Assembly (NCBI RefSeq): GCF_011300455.1
Contig: NZ_CP049869.1
Span: 1,949,501-2,013,500, forward strand
Direction of reading: 5' to 3'
DNA: 64,000 nt
From: Sphingomonas piscis
GTDB lineage: Bacteria > Pseudomonadota > Alphaproteobacteria > Sphingomonadales > Sphingomonadaceae
The notes beneath the pieces are model-generated. The model had not been told where the DNA came from and ran no database searches. It saw nothing but the letters and a program-made list of their open reading frames with translations. Below are positions 40,135 through 50,152 of the stretch, piece after piece. A program made the position numbers and the translations under genes. Each line of letters starts with the position of its first letter. Position 1 is the first letter of the stretch.

Positions 40135-42741
40135 GTGGTGGACGTTCCTGGAGATGGCTCGACGACGAGCACGATCGGCATCGGCGACACGGTGGCCGGC
40201 ACGATCGAAACTGCGGGCGACCACGACTGGTACCGCATTACCCTGACCGCCGGGCAGCGGATCGAGGTCCAAATGACGATTGCGGGCGGGACCCCGATGG
40301 AGGATCCTTTTCTGCGCATCCGCGATTCCTCCGGTCAGGAATTGGCATCGAACGACGATGGCGGCGACGGCAGGAGCGCCCGCATCGGGTTCGAAGCGAC
40401 CCGTTCCGGCACCTATTACATCGATGCCTCGGCTTGGGAGCCAGACAGCCCCACGCCCGGCTATACTGGAACCGGCACATATCAGTTGGCCGTCAAGAAT
40501 TATGTCGCCCCCAGCGCCTGGAACAACGATCAGATTTCCAATCAGCTGACCAGCGGGTATTGGGAAGGCGACGCGCACCATTTCAACGTCACGCAGGGCG
40601 GCAGCTTGACCGTCGACCTGCAGGGTCTCGGGTCCAACGCCCAGGTCCTGGCCCGCGAAGCGCTCGGCCTTTGGGGCGACACCATCGGTGTTACTTTCCG
40701 CGAGGTATCCGGCGGAGCGCAGATCACGTTCGATGATAATGACGAGGGAGCGTCGACGTCGGACCAGTGGAACGGGGGGATCATCTCTTCGGCCAAGATC
40801 AACGTCGCTTCGGATTGGGCGCCGAACTCGGGCAGCGGTCTGAACAGCTACCTATTCCAAACCTTCATCCACGAAATCGGTCATGCGCTGGGCCTCGGGC
40901 ATGCCGGCGATTACAATGAAGAAGCCAAATATCCGTTCGATGCGTCCTACTCGAACGACGGCTGGCCGATCACCGTCATGTCCTATTTCAGCCAGGGCGA
41001 AAGCAGCTATTATTCCAGCCGCAACTTCTCCGGCGTCTATGTCGTGACGCCCATGGTTGCCGACGTCATGGGCATGGCAACCTTGTACGGGCTGTCCACC
41101 ACGACCCGCACCGGCAACACCGTCTACGGGATCGCCAACTCGGCATACGGCACCATGGCCGACCGGCAGGTATATGACGCAGCGCGGTTTCCGAACGTCG
41201 CCGTCACGGTGTTCGACAGCGGCGGTACCGACACGCTCAATTATGCCAGTTTCAGCTCGAGCCAGCGCATCGATCTCAATCCGGAGGCATTCTCCAACGT
41301 TGCGGGCCTGACAGGCAATCTCAGCATCGCGCGCGGTGTTACGATCGAGAATGCCATTGGCGGAAGCGGCGGCGACTCCTTGATCGGCAATGGCGCCGGG
41401 AACCTGCTGGTCGGCAACGGCGGCGCCGACAATATCCAGGGCAATGACGGTGACGACGTCCTCACTGGCGGAAGCGGAAGCGATACCCTTTCCGGCGGCG
41501 GGGGTGCGGACGTCTTTGCCGACAGCCGCGGCAACCTCAACGGCGACACGATCACCGACTTCCTCGTCGGCGACCGTCTCCGTTTTACCGACGCGACATC
41601 CGGAAGCTTCACTTACTCTCTGTCCGGTTCGGTCCTGACGTTTACCGGCGGCACGCTTACGTTCAGCAATTCGGTGTCGGGCACCCTCCTTTCGGAGGCA
41701 GCAAGCGGCGGCGGCGTCGATCTCTACTTCTCCGGAGCATCTTCTCCGGGCACGGGCACGGGGTCGGGTACGGGTACGGGTACCGGAACTGGCACAGGCG
41801 CTGGAACGGGAACCGGCTCCACCATCTCGGGTTCGGGCGGGGCCGATCACCTGGTCGGAACGTCGTTGGGTGACACCCTTCGCGGGTTTGATGGCGACGA
41901 CAGGATCTCGGGCGGTGCCGGCGCGGACGTGCTGGACGGCGGCAATGGCGGCGACTTCATTTCGGCGGATGCGGAGAACAGCTTCGACAATCTGCGCGAA
42001 GTCGACCAGATCTTCGGTGGCGCCGGGAACGACATGATCTTTTCCGGCTACGGCGACATCGTCGACGGCGGCGCCGGGTTCGATACGATCGGCCTGTCCT
42101 ATGTCGGCGCAACCGCCGGCATCGATGGTGACACGCGCGTGTTGCATGCCGGCCAGGCGCTGGTCGCCGGTGCCGGCACCTTCCAGAATGTGGAGCGCTT
42201 CAGCGACATCGCGCTGACGGCCTACAACGACCGGATGGTGATCGGCGACCAGCACGACCCGGCTGTGGTGCGGTCCTGGGATGGCGATGACTATCTGATC
42301 GGGCAGGAAGTCAGCATCACCATGTACGGCGGCAACGGCAACGACATGCTGGTCGGAAGTACGTCGGGCGATGTTCTGTATGGAGAAACCGGCAACGACA
42401 CGCTGATGGGGTATCTGGGGAGTGACGAGCTGTGGGGCGGTTCGGGCGCCGACCGGTTCATGGTGACGCGCCTCAACACGACGGCTCGCATCGGGGACTT
42501 CGAGCGTGGATCGGACAAGCTCGACGTGTCCAGCCTTGACGCGAACAGCGGGGCAGGCGGTGACCAGGCTTTCGCCTTCATCGGCTCCGCGAACTTCTCG
42601 GGTTCGGCGGGCGAGCTGCGCTACTTCGGAAGCGGTGCCGGCTACAGCGTCGAAGGCGACGTCAACGGAGACCGCGTTGCCGACTTCCTCATCACCCTGG
42701 GCTCGGTTGCCAATGTCAGCGCTTCAGACTTCATGCTGTAG
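40135..42741 (+). CDS. serralysin-like M10 metalloprotease with PPC and RTX domains
   Basis: An 868-aa secreted protein without signal peptide. A bacterial pre-peptidase (PPC) domain (about 5-125, 'DHDWYRITLTAGQRIEV') precedes the metzincin catalytic domain with zinc motif 'HEIGHALGLGH' (His246, Glu247, His250, His256) and Met-turn 'VMSY' (Met282). RTX blades ('GNDGDDVLTGGSGSDTLSGGGGADVF'-type) follow in two groups, joined by a Gly/Thr linker at about 540-562. RTX and the C-terminus point to type I secretion; the ABC exporter is not in the window. GTG start behind GGAGG. Confidence 0.92.
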   Translation: MVDVPGDGSTTSTIGIGDTVAGTIETAGDHDWYRITLTAGQRIEVQMTIAGGTPMEDPFLRIRDSSGQELASNDDGGDGRSARIGFEATRSGTYYIDASAWEPDSPTPGYTGTGTYQLAVKNYVAPSAWNNDQISNQLTSGYWEGDAHHFNVTQGGSLTVDLQGLGSNAQVLAREALGLWGDTIGVTFREVSGGAQITFDDNDEGASTSDQWNGGIISSAKINVASDWAPNSGSGLNSYLFQTFIHEIGHALGLGHAGDYNEEAKYPFDASYSNDGWPITVMSYFSQGESSYYSSRNFSGVYVVTPMVADVMGMATLYGLSTTTRTGNTVYGIANSAYGTMADRQVYDAARFPNVAVTVFDSGGTDTLNYASFSSSQRIDLNPEAFSNVAGLTGNLSIARGVTIENAIGGSGGDSLIGNGAGNLLVGNGGADNIQGNDGDDVLTGGSGSDTLSGGGGADVFADSRGNLNGDTITDFLVGDRLRFTDATSGSFTYSLSGSVLTFTGGTLTFSNSVSGTLLSEAASGGGVDLYFSGASSPGTGTGSGTGTGTGTGTGAGTGTGSTISGSGGADHLVGTSLGDTLRGFDGDDRISGGAGADVLDGGNGGDFISADAENSFDNLREVDQIFGGAGNDMIFSGYGDIVDGGAGFDTIGLSYVGATAGIDGDTRVLHAGQALVAGAGTFQNVERFSDIALTAYNDRMVIGDQHDPAVVRSWDGDDYLIGQEVSITMYGGNGNDMLVGSTSGDVLYGETGNDTLMGYLGSDELWGGSGADRFMVTRLNTTARIGDFERGSDKLDVSSLDANSGAGGDQAFAFIGSANFSGSAGELRYFGSGAGYSVEGDVNGDRVADFLITLGSVANVSASDFML
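41751..41820 (+). repeat. degenerate GGNACN hexamer repeat encoding a Gly-Thr linker
   Basis: About eleven imperfect GGNACN/GGNTCN units encode the (GT/GS)n linker between the two RTX blocks of the M10 protease. Slippage here would change linker length in steps of two residues without frameshift. Confidence 0.75.
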
Positions 42742-42776
42742 CGGAGCACGGGGCTGCGCTTCGTGGTAGCTCGGGC

Positions 42777-43631
42777 CTAGAGAATACCGAACGTCCAGCC
42801 CTCGCTGCGCGCAATCTTGGGTGTGAGGCCGGTGGGCCGGAAGGCGCGCGGCTCAGCTTGCGCCAGCGCGCGCATGCCGGCGGCGGTGACGAGCGCGTCG
42901 GTTTGGTGATCGTCGGGGTTGAAGCTCAACCGCGTGGGCTTGCTGCCGAGACCTTTAAGCGCACGATTGAGGTCGACTTTGGTCCGGAGCTTCGTCCCGC
43001 TCATGCCGGCGCGGCGGAGATAGATGCGCGTGTAGATTTCGACGACGGCGCTGCCGTGATCGGGAAGCGCGTCCATCGGCCAGATTGCGACTTCGCCGTC
43101 CAGTCGCCGGAGCAACCGCATCCCTGAAAAACTCGCCTTCGCCACCTGCGCCGCGCCGATTGCGTCATAGGCGCTGGCGGTCTTGCGTCCGCCCTGCGCG
43201 TTCAATCGCATGTCGCATTGGCGAAAGCGAACGAAGTCGCCTTTCACCCCGTCGGCTATGCCGAAGTAGAAGTGGCGCCGGTGAACCCGCTCCAGGAAGC
43301 TTGCGGCGCCGAGGTCATCGTCGGTGCAGCGATCATCGACATAGGCCCAGAACTCCCGGGCGGTCCGCGGCACACCAGGTTCGCCGATCAGATATTCGCC
43401 GCGCTCCACGATCGGCGGCGCGAAGCTGAAGTCGAACCCGAACAATGTGGGCTCCTTGGCCGCGCGTTGCAGCAGCCAGTTCAGCACCTCTTCGCGCGAC
43501 CAGACATGCCCGGGTCGGATCAAGCGAGGCGCCGCGTCGCCACGTGCTTCTGCAATGGCTATGCCCTTGTGCCGCCGGCCCTTGGCTCCGGACCAATCGA
43601 TGGCAACGAACGAGGTGAATTGCGGCACCAT
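42777..43631 (-). CDS. hypothetical protein with RNase H-like (DUF429-type) N-terminus
   Basis: A 284-aa protein. 'FVAIDWSGAKGRRHKGIAIAEA' is the typical first strand of DUF429/RNase H-like proteins, with the acidic Asp in 'AIDWSG', and 'LFGFDFSFAPP' carries a second acidic residue. The C-terminal 'DDHQTDALVTAAGMRALA' fits the third acidic position. The ATG at 43631 is chosen; an in-frame TTG at 43664 would add 11 residues. Activity unknown; a nuclease or nuclease-derived fold is inferred. Confidence 0.7.
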   Translation of the reverse strand: MVPQFTSFVAIDWSGAKGRRHKGIAIAEARGDAAPRLIRPGHVWSREEVLNWLLQRAAKEPTLFGFDFSFAPPIVERGEYLIGEPGVPRTAREFWAYVDDRCTDDDLGAASFLERVHRRHFYFGIADGVKGDFVRFRQCDMRLNAQGGRKTASAYDAIGAAQVAKASFSGMRLLRRLDGEVAIWPMDALPDHGSAVVEIYTRIYLRRAGMSGTKLRTKVDLNRALKGLGSKPTRLSFNPDDHQTDALVTAAGMRALAQAEPRAFRPTGLTPKIARSEGWTFGIL

Positions 43632-43748
43632 GTGGCGGCGGACTAGCGGTCGGCCGAATTCCAATCCATCGAATTGACACCCGCAGTTGCGAAACTTGCA
43701 ATCGCCTCAGTTTCGGTATCTCATCCATGGGCTCGGGGAGATTTTCGG

Positions 43749-45544
43749 ATGATGAAGCGGGCTTGGCTGATGTGCGCGGCGGCTGCCTTGAGCATGCCTG
43801 CGGAGGCGCAGCTGTCGGCGCCGGTGAAGAATGGCGATACGACGATCACGGTCACCGGCACCCGGCAGCGCCAGCCCGGCGAACCCAAGATCGAGATGAG
43901 CAGCTGGCGGATGGCGGAAACGCCGCATGTCGTGGTGTTCAGCCAGGGCGATGAGAAGCTACTCGTCAATGCGGCGTCCAAGCTGGAGAAGCTCCACTTC
44001 CTCCTGACGGCGCTGACCGGCCGTGTTGGCGACCCCGACGACACGATCAAGATCGCGGTAACGATGATCGACGATGCCGGCGGGTTCGAGCAGCTTCGGC
44101 TGACGGACTCGCGTTGGCAGTACGGGCCCTACGTCCCGCAGTTCACGAAAACGGTCTACTATGACCCGCGCGAGGAAGGTCCGGTGCTGGCCTCGACCAA
44201 TGCGGGCGTGAACCTGATCATTAGACCCTCTGAAGGTAAGCCGACGAGTCGCAATTGTGTTGCAGGCGAAGGCGACCAGTCATTGCAGAGCGTCAGCTTC
44301 GCTCCGTCGATCGATCCGACCACGGGGGCAGAGGATTGGAGCGGCATTGCCGGGCAACTTCCCCGCAACGAAATCGCATTCTGCCTGCCGGCCGAGTCCC
44401 GCCTCTACTCGGGCTTCGCGCAAAACTACCTGATGACCTATTTTCCGGCGGCCTACCCCCGCTGGTACCTTCAGGGGTTCGGCGAGATGTTCGCGACGAT
44501 GCTCGCGAAGGACGATTACGTCGAATATGGCCATGTCCCCGTCGGTTTCTGGCGGGTGATGGAGGAGTTTCACGACTTCCCCGTCGCCCAGCTGCTCGAT
44601 GGCCGGTACTTAAACACCAAGAGATCGTGGACGCCCTATCATGCGTGGCGCATTGCCCACATGCTCTACTTCTCCGAGGAGTGGAAACCCAAGCTGAAGG
44701 CCTATCTCGCCGCCCTTGCGCGCGGCGAGGATCAGAAAAGCGCTGCCGCCTTGCTGGGCGATTCGGGGGAGCTGCAGCGCGCAGTCAACAACTACCGCGG
44801 GCGCAAGATGCAGCATGAGCGGTTGACCTTCCCCGCCGGCCAGATCCCGGAACCCTCGGTGCGGCGCCTGACCCGCGCCGAGGCTGGCCTGGTCCGCGGA
44901 CGGTTGGAGCTGGTGCCTCGCATCGAGCTTCCGGAAGGGGATACGGCGCGCGCCTACGCAGCCCGACAGCGCGATGCCTGGCTGAACCAGCTGCGCACAA
45001 ACGCGCAACGCTTCCCGGCGCTGATCGAAAATCACCTGCTGCTTGCCGAGGCCGAATGCCGCTCCGGTAACGCCGCGGAGTGCCTTGCGTCCGCCGACCG
45101 TGCTTTGGCGATGACCTCCGACGAGCCCTCGGCGTTGGTGTGGAAGGGCTCGGCGATGACCCAGCTGGCGGTACGTGGACCGGCCCCCAACGCGCCGCGC
45201 GGCTCAAGGAAGCACGCGGGGTGATCGCGCGTGCCAACCGGCTCAACCCCGACGGCATCCTGCCGCTGATCGCTTACTACAACAGCTTCGCACTGGCCGG
45301 GGAAGCCGCGCCCGACGTGGCGGTGGACGGCCTGTTCAAGATCGTCGCAAGCTCCCCCGCCGCGCCGAAGCCGCGGCTGATGCTGGGCAAGGAACTGGTC
45401 GATCGGGATCTCGATCGCGAAGCGCGCAAGACCCTGCTCCCGGTCGCAAGAGGACCGTTCGACAGCCCTGAGAAGGCCCCCTCCGCCGCCCTTCTCCGCA
45501 AGACGGGGAAGGACGGCGAACGAGCGGGCAAAGGCGGGAACTAA
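43749..45544 (+). pseudogene. secreted peptidase-like/TPR protein, one-base frameshift
   Basis: A signal peptide ('MMKRAWLMCAAAALSMPAEA') starts at 43749 behind GGGGAG. The middle domain ('YLMTYFPAAYPRWYLQGFGEMFATM') resembles DUF1570-type peptidase-MA regions but without a HExxH, and a TPR-like C-terminus follows. The first frame ends at 45224 with nonsense after 'AMTQLA'. The second resumes at 'TWTGPQRAARLKEARGVIARANRLNPDGILPLIAY' and runs to 45544. One G added at GG 45170-45171 joins them into about 598 aa. Confidence 0.75.
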
Positions 45545-45547
45545 GCC

Positions 45548-46861
45548 TCAGACCAAAGGCGGCTGGCTGTCGTCCGCGGTTGGGCGGGGCGCCGGCGGGA
45601 TACGCTTTGGCGGCGCAGGCGGGGCAGGCGGCGGCGTGTCGTCGACGTAGCGCTCCAGCACCCGCGCGGCGGCATCGCGCCCGCCCAAGCCGAACGCCAG
45701 CGCCGTGGCAACTGCTGCCGAGCCGAGGATCAGTCCGAACGCCATCTGCACGATCGCATCGGCAAGTCCCATGAAGGTGAGGCCGATGGCGGTGAACAAG
45801 GCGATGATCGCATATTTGACCATCGTCTGGGCATAGCCGCCCTCGCCGGTGCCGCTTCCGACCAGGCCGGAGATGACGCGTGCGAGGAAGATGCCGACAA
45901 CGATGATCAGCGTGCCGAAGATCACCTTGCCGCCAAGCTCCGTCACCTGCGCCAGGAAGATGGCAACCGTCCCGCCGCCGAGCTGCTTCGCCGCTTCGAT
46001 TGAGGCGATGAGCACGATGGCGACCAGTGCGATGTTGGCGACCACGCGCGACGGCGTTGTGCTTGCCGGAACGATGCCGGTGGAGCGGATCGCCTGGTCG
46101 AAGCCGGTCGGTGGAAGGATCGCCTCGATGATCGACTTGACGAATTTGGCGAGGATGAAGGCGATGCCGATCCAAAGCGCCGCGCTGAGGATACGCGGGA
46201 TGGCGCCAAGCACCTGGTTCAGCATGTTGATCGCCGGGCCGGAGATCGCCTCGATGCCCAGCACCTGAAGGGCGGCGATGGCGACTGGGATTATGATCAA
46301 TGCAAACACCAGAATGCCGGCGGCACGCGCAAGGCTCGTGCGGGTCGCGCCAGGCGTGGTGCCGGGCGGAACCGCGGCCGGGTCCGTGCGGACCGTGCCT
46401 TCCGTGCTGCCGATCCCGGCGCGGGCAAGCAGCCCATCGACATTGGCGGCGGCCAGCAGGGTCTGCACTAGCTGGCGAACGATGCGCGCGACGATCAGGC
46501 CGATGAAGAAGATCAGCCCGGCGCCGATCAGCCGCGGCAGGAAGTTGAAGATGTCCATGGTCAGCGCGTTGATCGGTTGCAGGATCTGGCCGATGCCGAG
46601 AAATTGCAGCGCGGCCATGATGCCGACCAGCCAGACGATCAGCTTGGCGACCGTGCCGATCTGGTGACCTACCGTCTCATGCTGGTTGCCCGGCGTATGC
46701 TTTTGCAGCGCGGGGGTCCGGGAGATGGTCTTCTGGAGCCCCCATTTCACCGCCCGGGCGACCAGCCAGGTCGCGACCAGGATCAGGGCGGCGATCAGGA
46801 CGCGCGGTCCCCACTCCATTACCTGGCTCTGCCAGTAAACTCGCTGCGTATCGTCGTACAT
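45548..46861 (-). CDS. CmpX-like membrane protein with conserved TM-helix repeats
   Basis: A 437-aa inner-membrane protein with repeated units of the mechanosensitive-channel-like 'conserved TM helix' family ('INALTMDIFNFLPRLIGAGLIFFIGLIVARIVRQLV', 'LNQVLGAIPRILSAALWIGIAFILAKFVKSII'). The C-terminus is Pro-rich. It may gate small solutes or affect envelope tension. ATG at 46861 behind GGGAACGGATGCG; Met at 46891 is possible. Confidence 0.85.
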   Translation of the reverse strand: MYDDTQRVYWQSQVMEWGPRVLIAALILVATWLVARAVKWGLQKTISRTPALQKHTPGNQHETVGHQIGTVAKLIVWLVGIMAALQFLGIGQILQPINALTMDIFNFLPRLIGAGLIFFIGLIVARIVRQLVQTLLAAANVDGLLARAGIGSTEGTVRTDPAAVPPGTTPGATRTSLARAAGILVFALIIIPVAIAALQVLGIEAISGPAINMLNQVLGAIPRILSAALWIGIAFILAKFVKSIIEAILPPTGFDQAIRSTGIVPASTTPSRVVANIALVAIVLIASIEAAKQLGGGTVAIFLAQVTELGGKVIFGTLIIVVGIFLARVISGLVGSGTGEGGYAQTMVKYAIIALFTAIGLTFMGLADAIVQMAFGLILGSAAVATALAFGLGGRDAAARVLERYVDDTPPPAPPAPPKRIPPAPRPTADDSQPPLV

Positions 46862-46900
46862 CGCATCCGTTCCCTGTTTCCCGTGTCGCATCCAACCCGA

Positions 46901-48213
46901 TCAGTCGGGCTTTGTTTCCTTTTCCGCCCGGAGGCGGTCCCAGTAGGCCAGCCGCTCCGCCACTTTGGCCTCGAACCCACGGCCGGACGGCTCGTAAAAG
47001 CGTTGAGGGGTCATGTCGTCGGGCCAATAATTCTGTCCGGAGAAACCCTCGTCCGTGTCGTGGTCGTAGGCGTATCCCTTGCCATATCCCGCATCCTTCA
47101 TCAGCCGCGTCGGCGCGTTGAGGATGTGGGCGGGGGCATCAGCGAACCTGTTTCCTTGGCGCTCCGCCATGCCGCTTTCTGCGCCGCGTAGACGGCGTTC
47201 GATTTGGGGGCGGTCGCCAAATAGAGACAGGCTTGCGCGATCGCCAGTTCGCCCTCGGGCGAGCCCAGGAAATCGTAGGTATCCTTGGCCGCGATGCATT
47301 GGACCAGCGCCTGCGGGTCGGCGAGGCCGATGTCCTCCACGGCTGCCCGCGTCAGCCGGCGAAGCAAAAACAAGGGTTCCTCGCCGGCGGTGAGCATGCG
47401 TGCGAGATAGTAGAGCGCTGCTTGCGGATCAGACCCGCGGATCGATTTATGGAGTGCGGAGATGAGGTTGTAATGGCCCTCCCGATCCTTGTCGTAGACC
47501 GCGACCCGCCGCTGCAGAAGCTCGGCAAGCGCACCAGGCCCGAGTGGTTCGGGCGGAGCGATGTCGAACAGGGTTTCCACCTGATTGAGCAGGAAGCGGC
47601 CATCGCCGTCGGCGCTGGCGATCAGCGCCGCTCGGGCATCGTCGGTCAGCGGCAGGGGTGCACCGAGTTCGGCTTCGGCCTTCTCGATCAGCCGGCCGAG
47701 CGCGGCTTCGTCAAGACGTCGGAGGATCAGCACCTGGCATCGGGACAGCAGCGCGGCGTTCAGTTCGAAGCTGGGGTTCTCGGTGGTGGCACCGACCAGG
47801 GTGACGGTGCCGTTTTCGACAAAGGGCAGGAAGCCGTCCTGCTGCGCCCGGTTGAAGCGGTGGATTTCGTCAACGAACAGCAGGGTCCGCCGCGGCGATG
47901 CAGCAGCCTCGGCGAATACCTTCTTCAGGTCCGCAACGCCGGAGAAGACCGCGGAGATGGCGACGAAGCGCATGCCGACCGCATCGGCGAGAAGGCGGGC
48001 GATGCTGGTCTTGCCAGTGCCGGGCGGACCCCACAGGATCATCGACGACAATTTGCCGGCCGCCACCATTCGGCCGATCGCGCCGTCGGGCCCGACTACA
48101 TGGTCTTGTCCGACCACGTCGGCGAGCGACGCGGGACGTATGCGGTCGGCGAGCGGGGCGGTGTCGTCGGGCGCTGCCGGTGTGGTCTGCGGATCTCCGA
48201 ACAGGTCGGCCAT
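46901..48213 (-). pseudogene. rarA: replication-associated AAA+ ATPase RarA, one-base frameshift
   Basis: RarA (MgsA) acts at stalled replication forks. The frame from 48213 carries Walker A 'GPPGTGKTS', Walker B 'LLFVDEIHRFNR' and sensor 'GATTENPSFELNAALLSRC', then leaves the family at 'ETGSLMPPPTSST'. The +1 frame continues exactly as RarA: 'PAHILNAPTRLMKDAGYGKGYAYDHD...FSGQNYWPDDM' to 46901. One G added to the five-G run at 47132-47136 restores 437 aa. The catalytic domain is intact either way; the C-terminal ~85 residues of the tetramerisation region are lost as read. Confidence 0.88.
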
Positions 48214-48268
48214 GCGGTCCCTCTAGAAGTCACAAAGACAAATTGCACACAGGCACTTGCACTGATGG

Positions 48269-48288
48269 CTCTCAGATATATCTTAGAG
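48269..48288. promoter_or_regulatory. PadR operator palindrome
   Basis: CTCTCAGATATATCTTAGAG is a 20-bp palindrome with one mismatched pair, placed 17 nt before the PadR gene. It overlaps a plausible -10 (TATCTT, 48279-48284) spaced 16 bp from a TTGCAC -35 (48257-48262). This is the classic position for autorepression. Confidence 0.7.
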
Positions 48289-48305
48289 GCATCGAAAGGA
48301 TCTTC

Positions 48306-48926
48306 ATGCACCATCATCAATGCCATGGACGCGGGCACATGCGTCATCACCGCCGCCATCTGGAGGCTCTCGCCGGCATGGTCGCCATGCGCGGGCGTCA
48401 CCGTGGGTTTGGAGGCTTCGACTTCGACCCCTTCGCCGAACGTGGCGGCCGCGCGGGCAACCGGCGCCGCATGTTCGAAGGCGGCGAGCTGCGGCTCGTC
48501 CTCCTGAAGCTGATCGCGGACGAGCCGCGCCACGGCTACGACCTCATCCGCGCCATCGAGGAATTGACGGGCGGCCGCTATGCGCCCAGCCCCGGCGTCG
48601 TCTATCCGACGCTGACCATGCTTCAGGACATGGGCCTGATCGAGGAAGCGGCGGCCGAGGGCTCGCGCAAACCGTTTCAGGTCACCGCCGAGGGCCGGGC
48701 CCATCTTGCGGAGAATGCGGAGGAGGTCGAGCGGCTGCTTGCCCGCCTTGCCGAACTAGCGCCGGGCGAACGCCACGCGGGAGGACCGCCGGTTCGACGC
48801 GCCGTCCGAAATTTGATGACTGCCTTGGGCGAGCGTGTCGCCCGCGACGGGGTCGACGACGAATTGCTGCACGAGATCGCGGCCATCCTCGACGAGGCCG
48901 CGCAGCGAATCGAACGGGCGAAGTAG
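48306..48926 (+). CDS. PadR-family transcriptional regulator
   Basis: A 206-aa regulator. The first ~55 residues are rich in His, Arg and Gly ('MHHHQCHGRGHMRHHRRH'), possibly metal-binding. A PadR winged helix follows, 'GELRLVLLKLIADEPRHGYDLIRAIEELTGGRYAPSPGVVYPTLTMLQDMGLIEEA', with a C-terminal dimer helix. ATG at 48306 behind AAGGATCTTC. It is divergent from rarA with a strong operator upstream; other targets are unknown. Confidence 0.9.
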   Translation: MHHHQCHGRGHMRHHRRHLEALAGMVAMRGRHRGFGGFDFDPFAERGGRAGNRRRMFEGGELRLVLLKLIADEPRHGYDLIRAIEELTGGRYAPSPGVVYPTLTMLQDMGLIEEAAAEGSRKPFQVTAEGRAHLAENAEEVERLLARLAELAPGERHAGGPPVRRAVRNLMTALGERVARDGVDDELLHEIAAILDEAAQRIERAK

Positions 48927-48927
48927 C

Positions 48928-50097
48928 CTAGCGGCCCTTTACCCGTTCCAGCCGCGCGCGCTTGCGGATGACCCGGTCATAGACCCGCAGCACGGCCGAG
49001 TTGATCGTGTCCCAGTCACGGACCGAGGCGAGCTTCAGGCCCGCCTCGCCATGGCGGGCCCGAAGTTCGGGTTCCCGCGCATAGGCTTCAAGCGCTTCGG
49101 CCATCGCCTCCGTGTCCCCCGGCTCGACCAGGATGCCATTTTCGTTATCCTTGACGAGGCTCGTCGTCCCGGTCGCTGCTGCGGCGATGACCGGCAAGCC
49201 GCAGGCCATTGCCTCCAGAGTGACGTTGCCGAACGTCTCGGTGATCGAGGGGTTGAGCAAAACGTCGGCGCTGGCGAGCGCGCGGGCAAGATCGTCCTTC
49301 ACCTGCTCGCCGAGAAAGATGGCTTCGGGCAGCTGCTGCTGCATCCAGGGACGGGCGGGGCCTTCGCCGATGACGAGCACGCGGTGCGGAACGCCGCGAT
49401 CCGCAAGGGTTCGAACCGCGGCCGTGAACACGTCCAGGCCCTTTTCCATGACGATCCGGCCAAGAAAGCCGACCACGAACTCCTCATCCGCAACGCCGAG
49501 GCCGCGCCGCCAGGCGAGGTCGCGGCGGCCGGGGTTGAACTGCGCATGGTCGATCCCGCGCGACCAGATCGCGATATCCTTGTTCATCCGCTGCGCACGA
49601 AGCACCGCCGCCATGGACTCCGCCGGTGCGAGCAGGGCGTCGCAGCGGCCGTAGAAGCGCCGCATGATGGCACGCACCGTCGGCTCGAATGCCTCCAGGT
49701 GATAATATTCGAGGTAGGTATCGAAGCGGGTGTGGACCGAACCGACGGTCGCAATGCCGCGACGCCGCGCCCAGGTCAGCGCCCGATGCGATGCGATGTC
49801 GGGGCTGCACACCTGCACGATGTTCGGGTCGAACTCCTGAACATCCCGGCGAATTCGGCCCGGCAGTCCAAGCGCCAGGCGGTACTCGGGCCGGAATGGA
49901 ATGGCGACGGACGGGACGCTGATCAGGTCGCCGGTCGGCTCGAAAGCCGGTTCGGGCACTGTCGGCGCATAGACTCGCACCTGGGCGCCCACCTTCAAGA
50001 GATAGCCGACAAGCCGGTTGAGCGACTGGTTGGCACCGTCGCGCACATAGTTGTAATTGCCCGAAAAGAGGGCGATCCGGAGCTCGGTCGGGTCCAC
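48928..50097 (-). CDS. GT4-family glycosyltransferase
   Basis: A 389-aa GT-B retaining glycosyltransferase. 'RIALFSGNYNYVRDGANQSLNRLVGYL' opens the N-terminal domain; 'VGFLGRIVMEKGLDVF' and the E-x7-E-like motif 'ITETFGNVTLEAMACGLPVIA' lie in the donor domain. Overall text resembles alpha-mannosyltransferases acting on glycolipids, but the sugar cannot be fixed. The GTG at 50097 behind AAGGG is chosen because the longer frame would run through the divergent glycosylase promoter. Confidence 0.85.
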   Translation of the reverse strand: MDPTELRIALFSGNYNYVRDGANQSLNRLVGYLLKVGAQVRVYAPTVPEPAFEPTGDLISVPSVAIPFRPEYRLALGLPGRIRRDVQEFDPNIVQVCSPDIASHRALTWARRRGIATVGSVHTRFDTYLEYYHLEAFEPTVRAIMRRFYGRCDALLAPAESMAAVLRAQRMNKDIAIWSRGIDHAQFNPGRRDLAWRRGLGVADEEFVVGFLGRIVMEKGLDVFTAAVRTLADRGVPHRVLVIGEGPARPWMQQQLPEAIFLGEQVKDDLARALASADVLLNPSITETFGNVTLEAMACGLPVIAAAATGTTSLVKDNENGILVEPGDTEAMAEALEAYAREPELRARHGEAGLKLASVRDWDTINSAVLRVYDRVIRKRARLERVKGR

Positions 50098-50152
50098 CGC
50101 CCAGCCCTTAAAGGAGCAGGCTGCAAAGGCAAATGAGGGCATCGCTTGCTTT

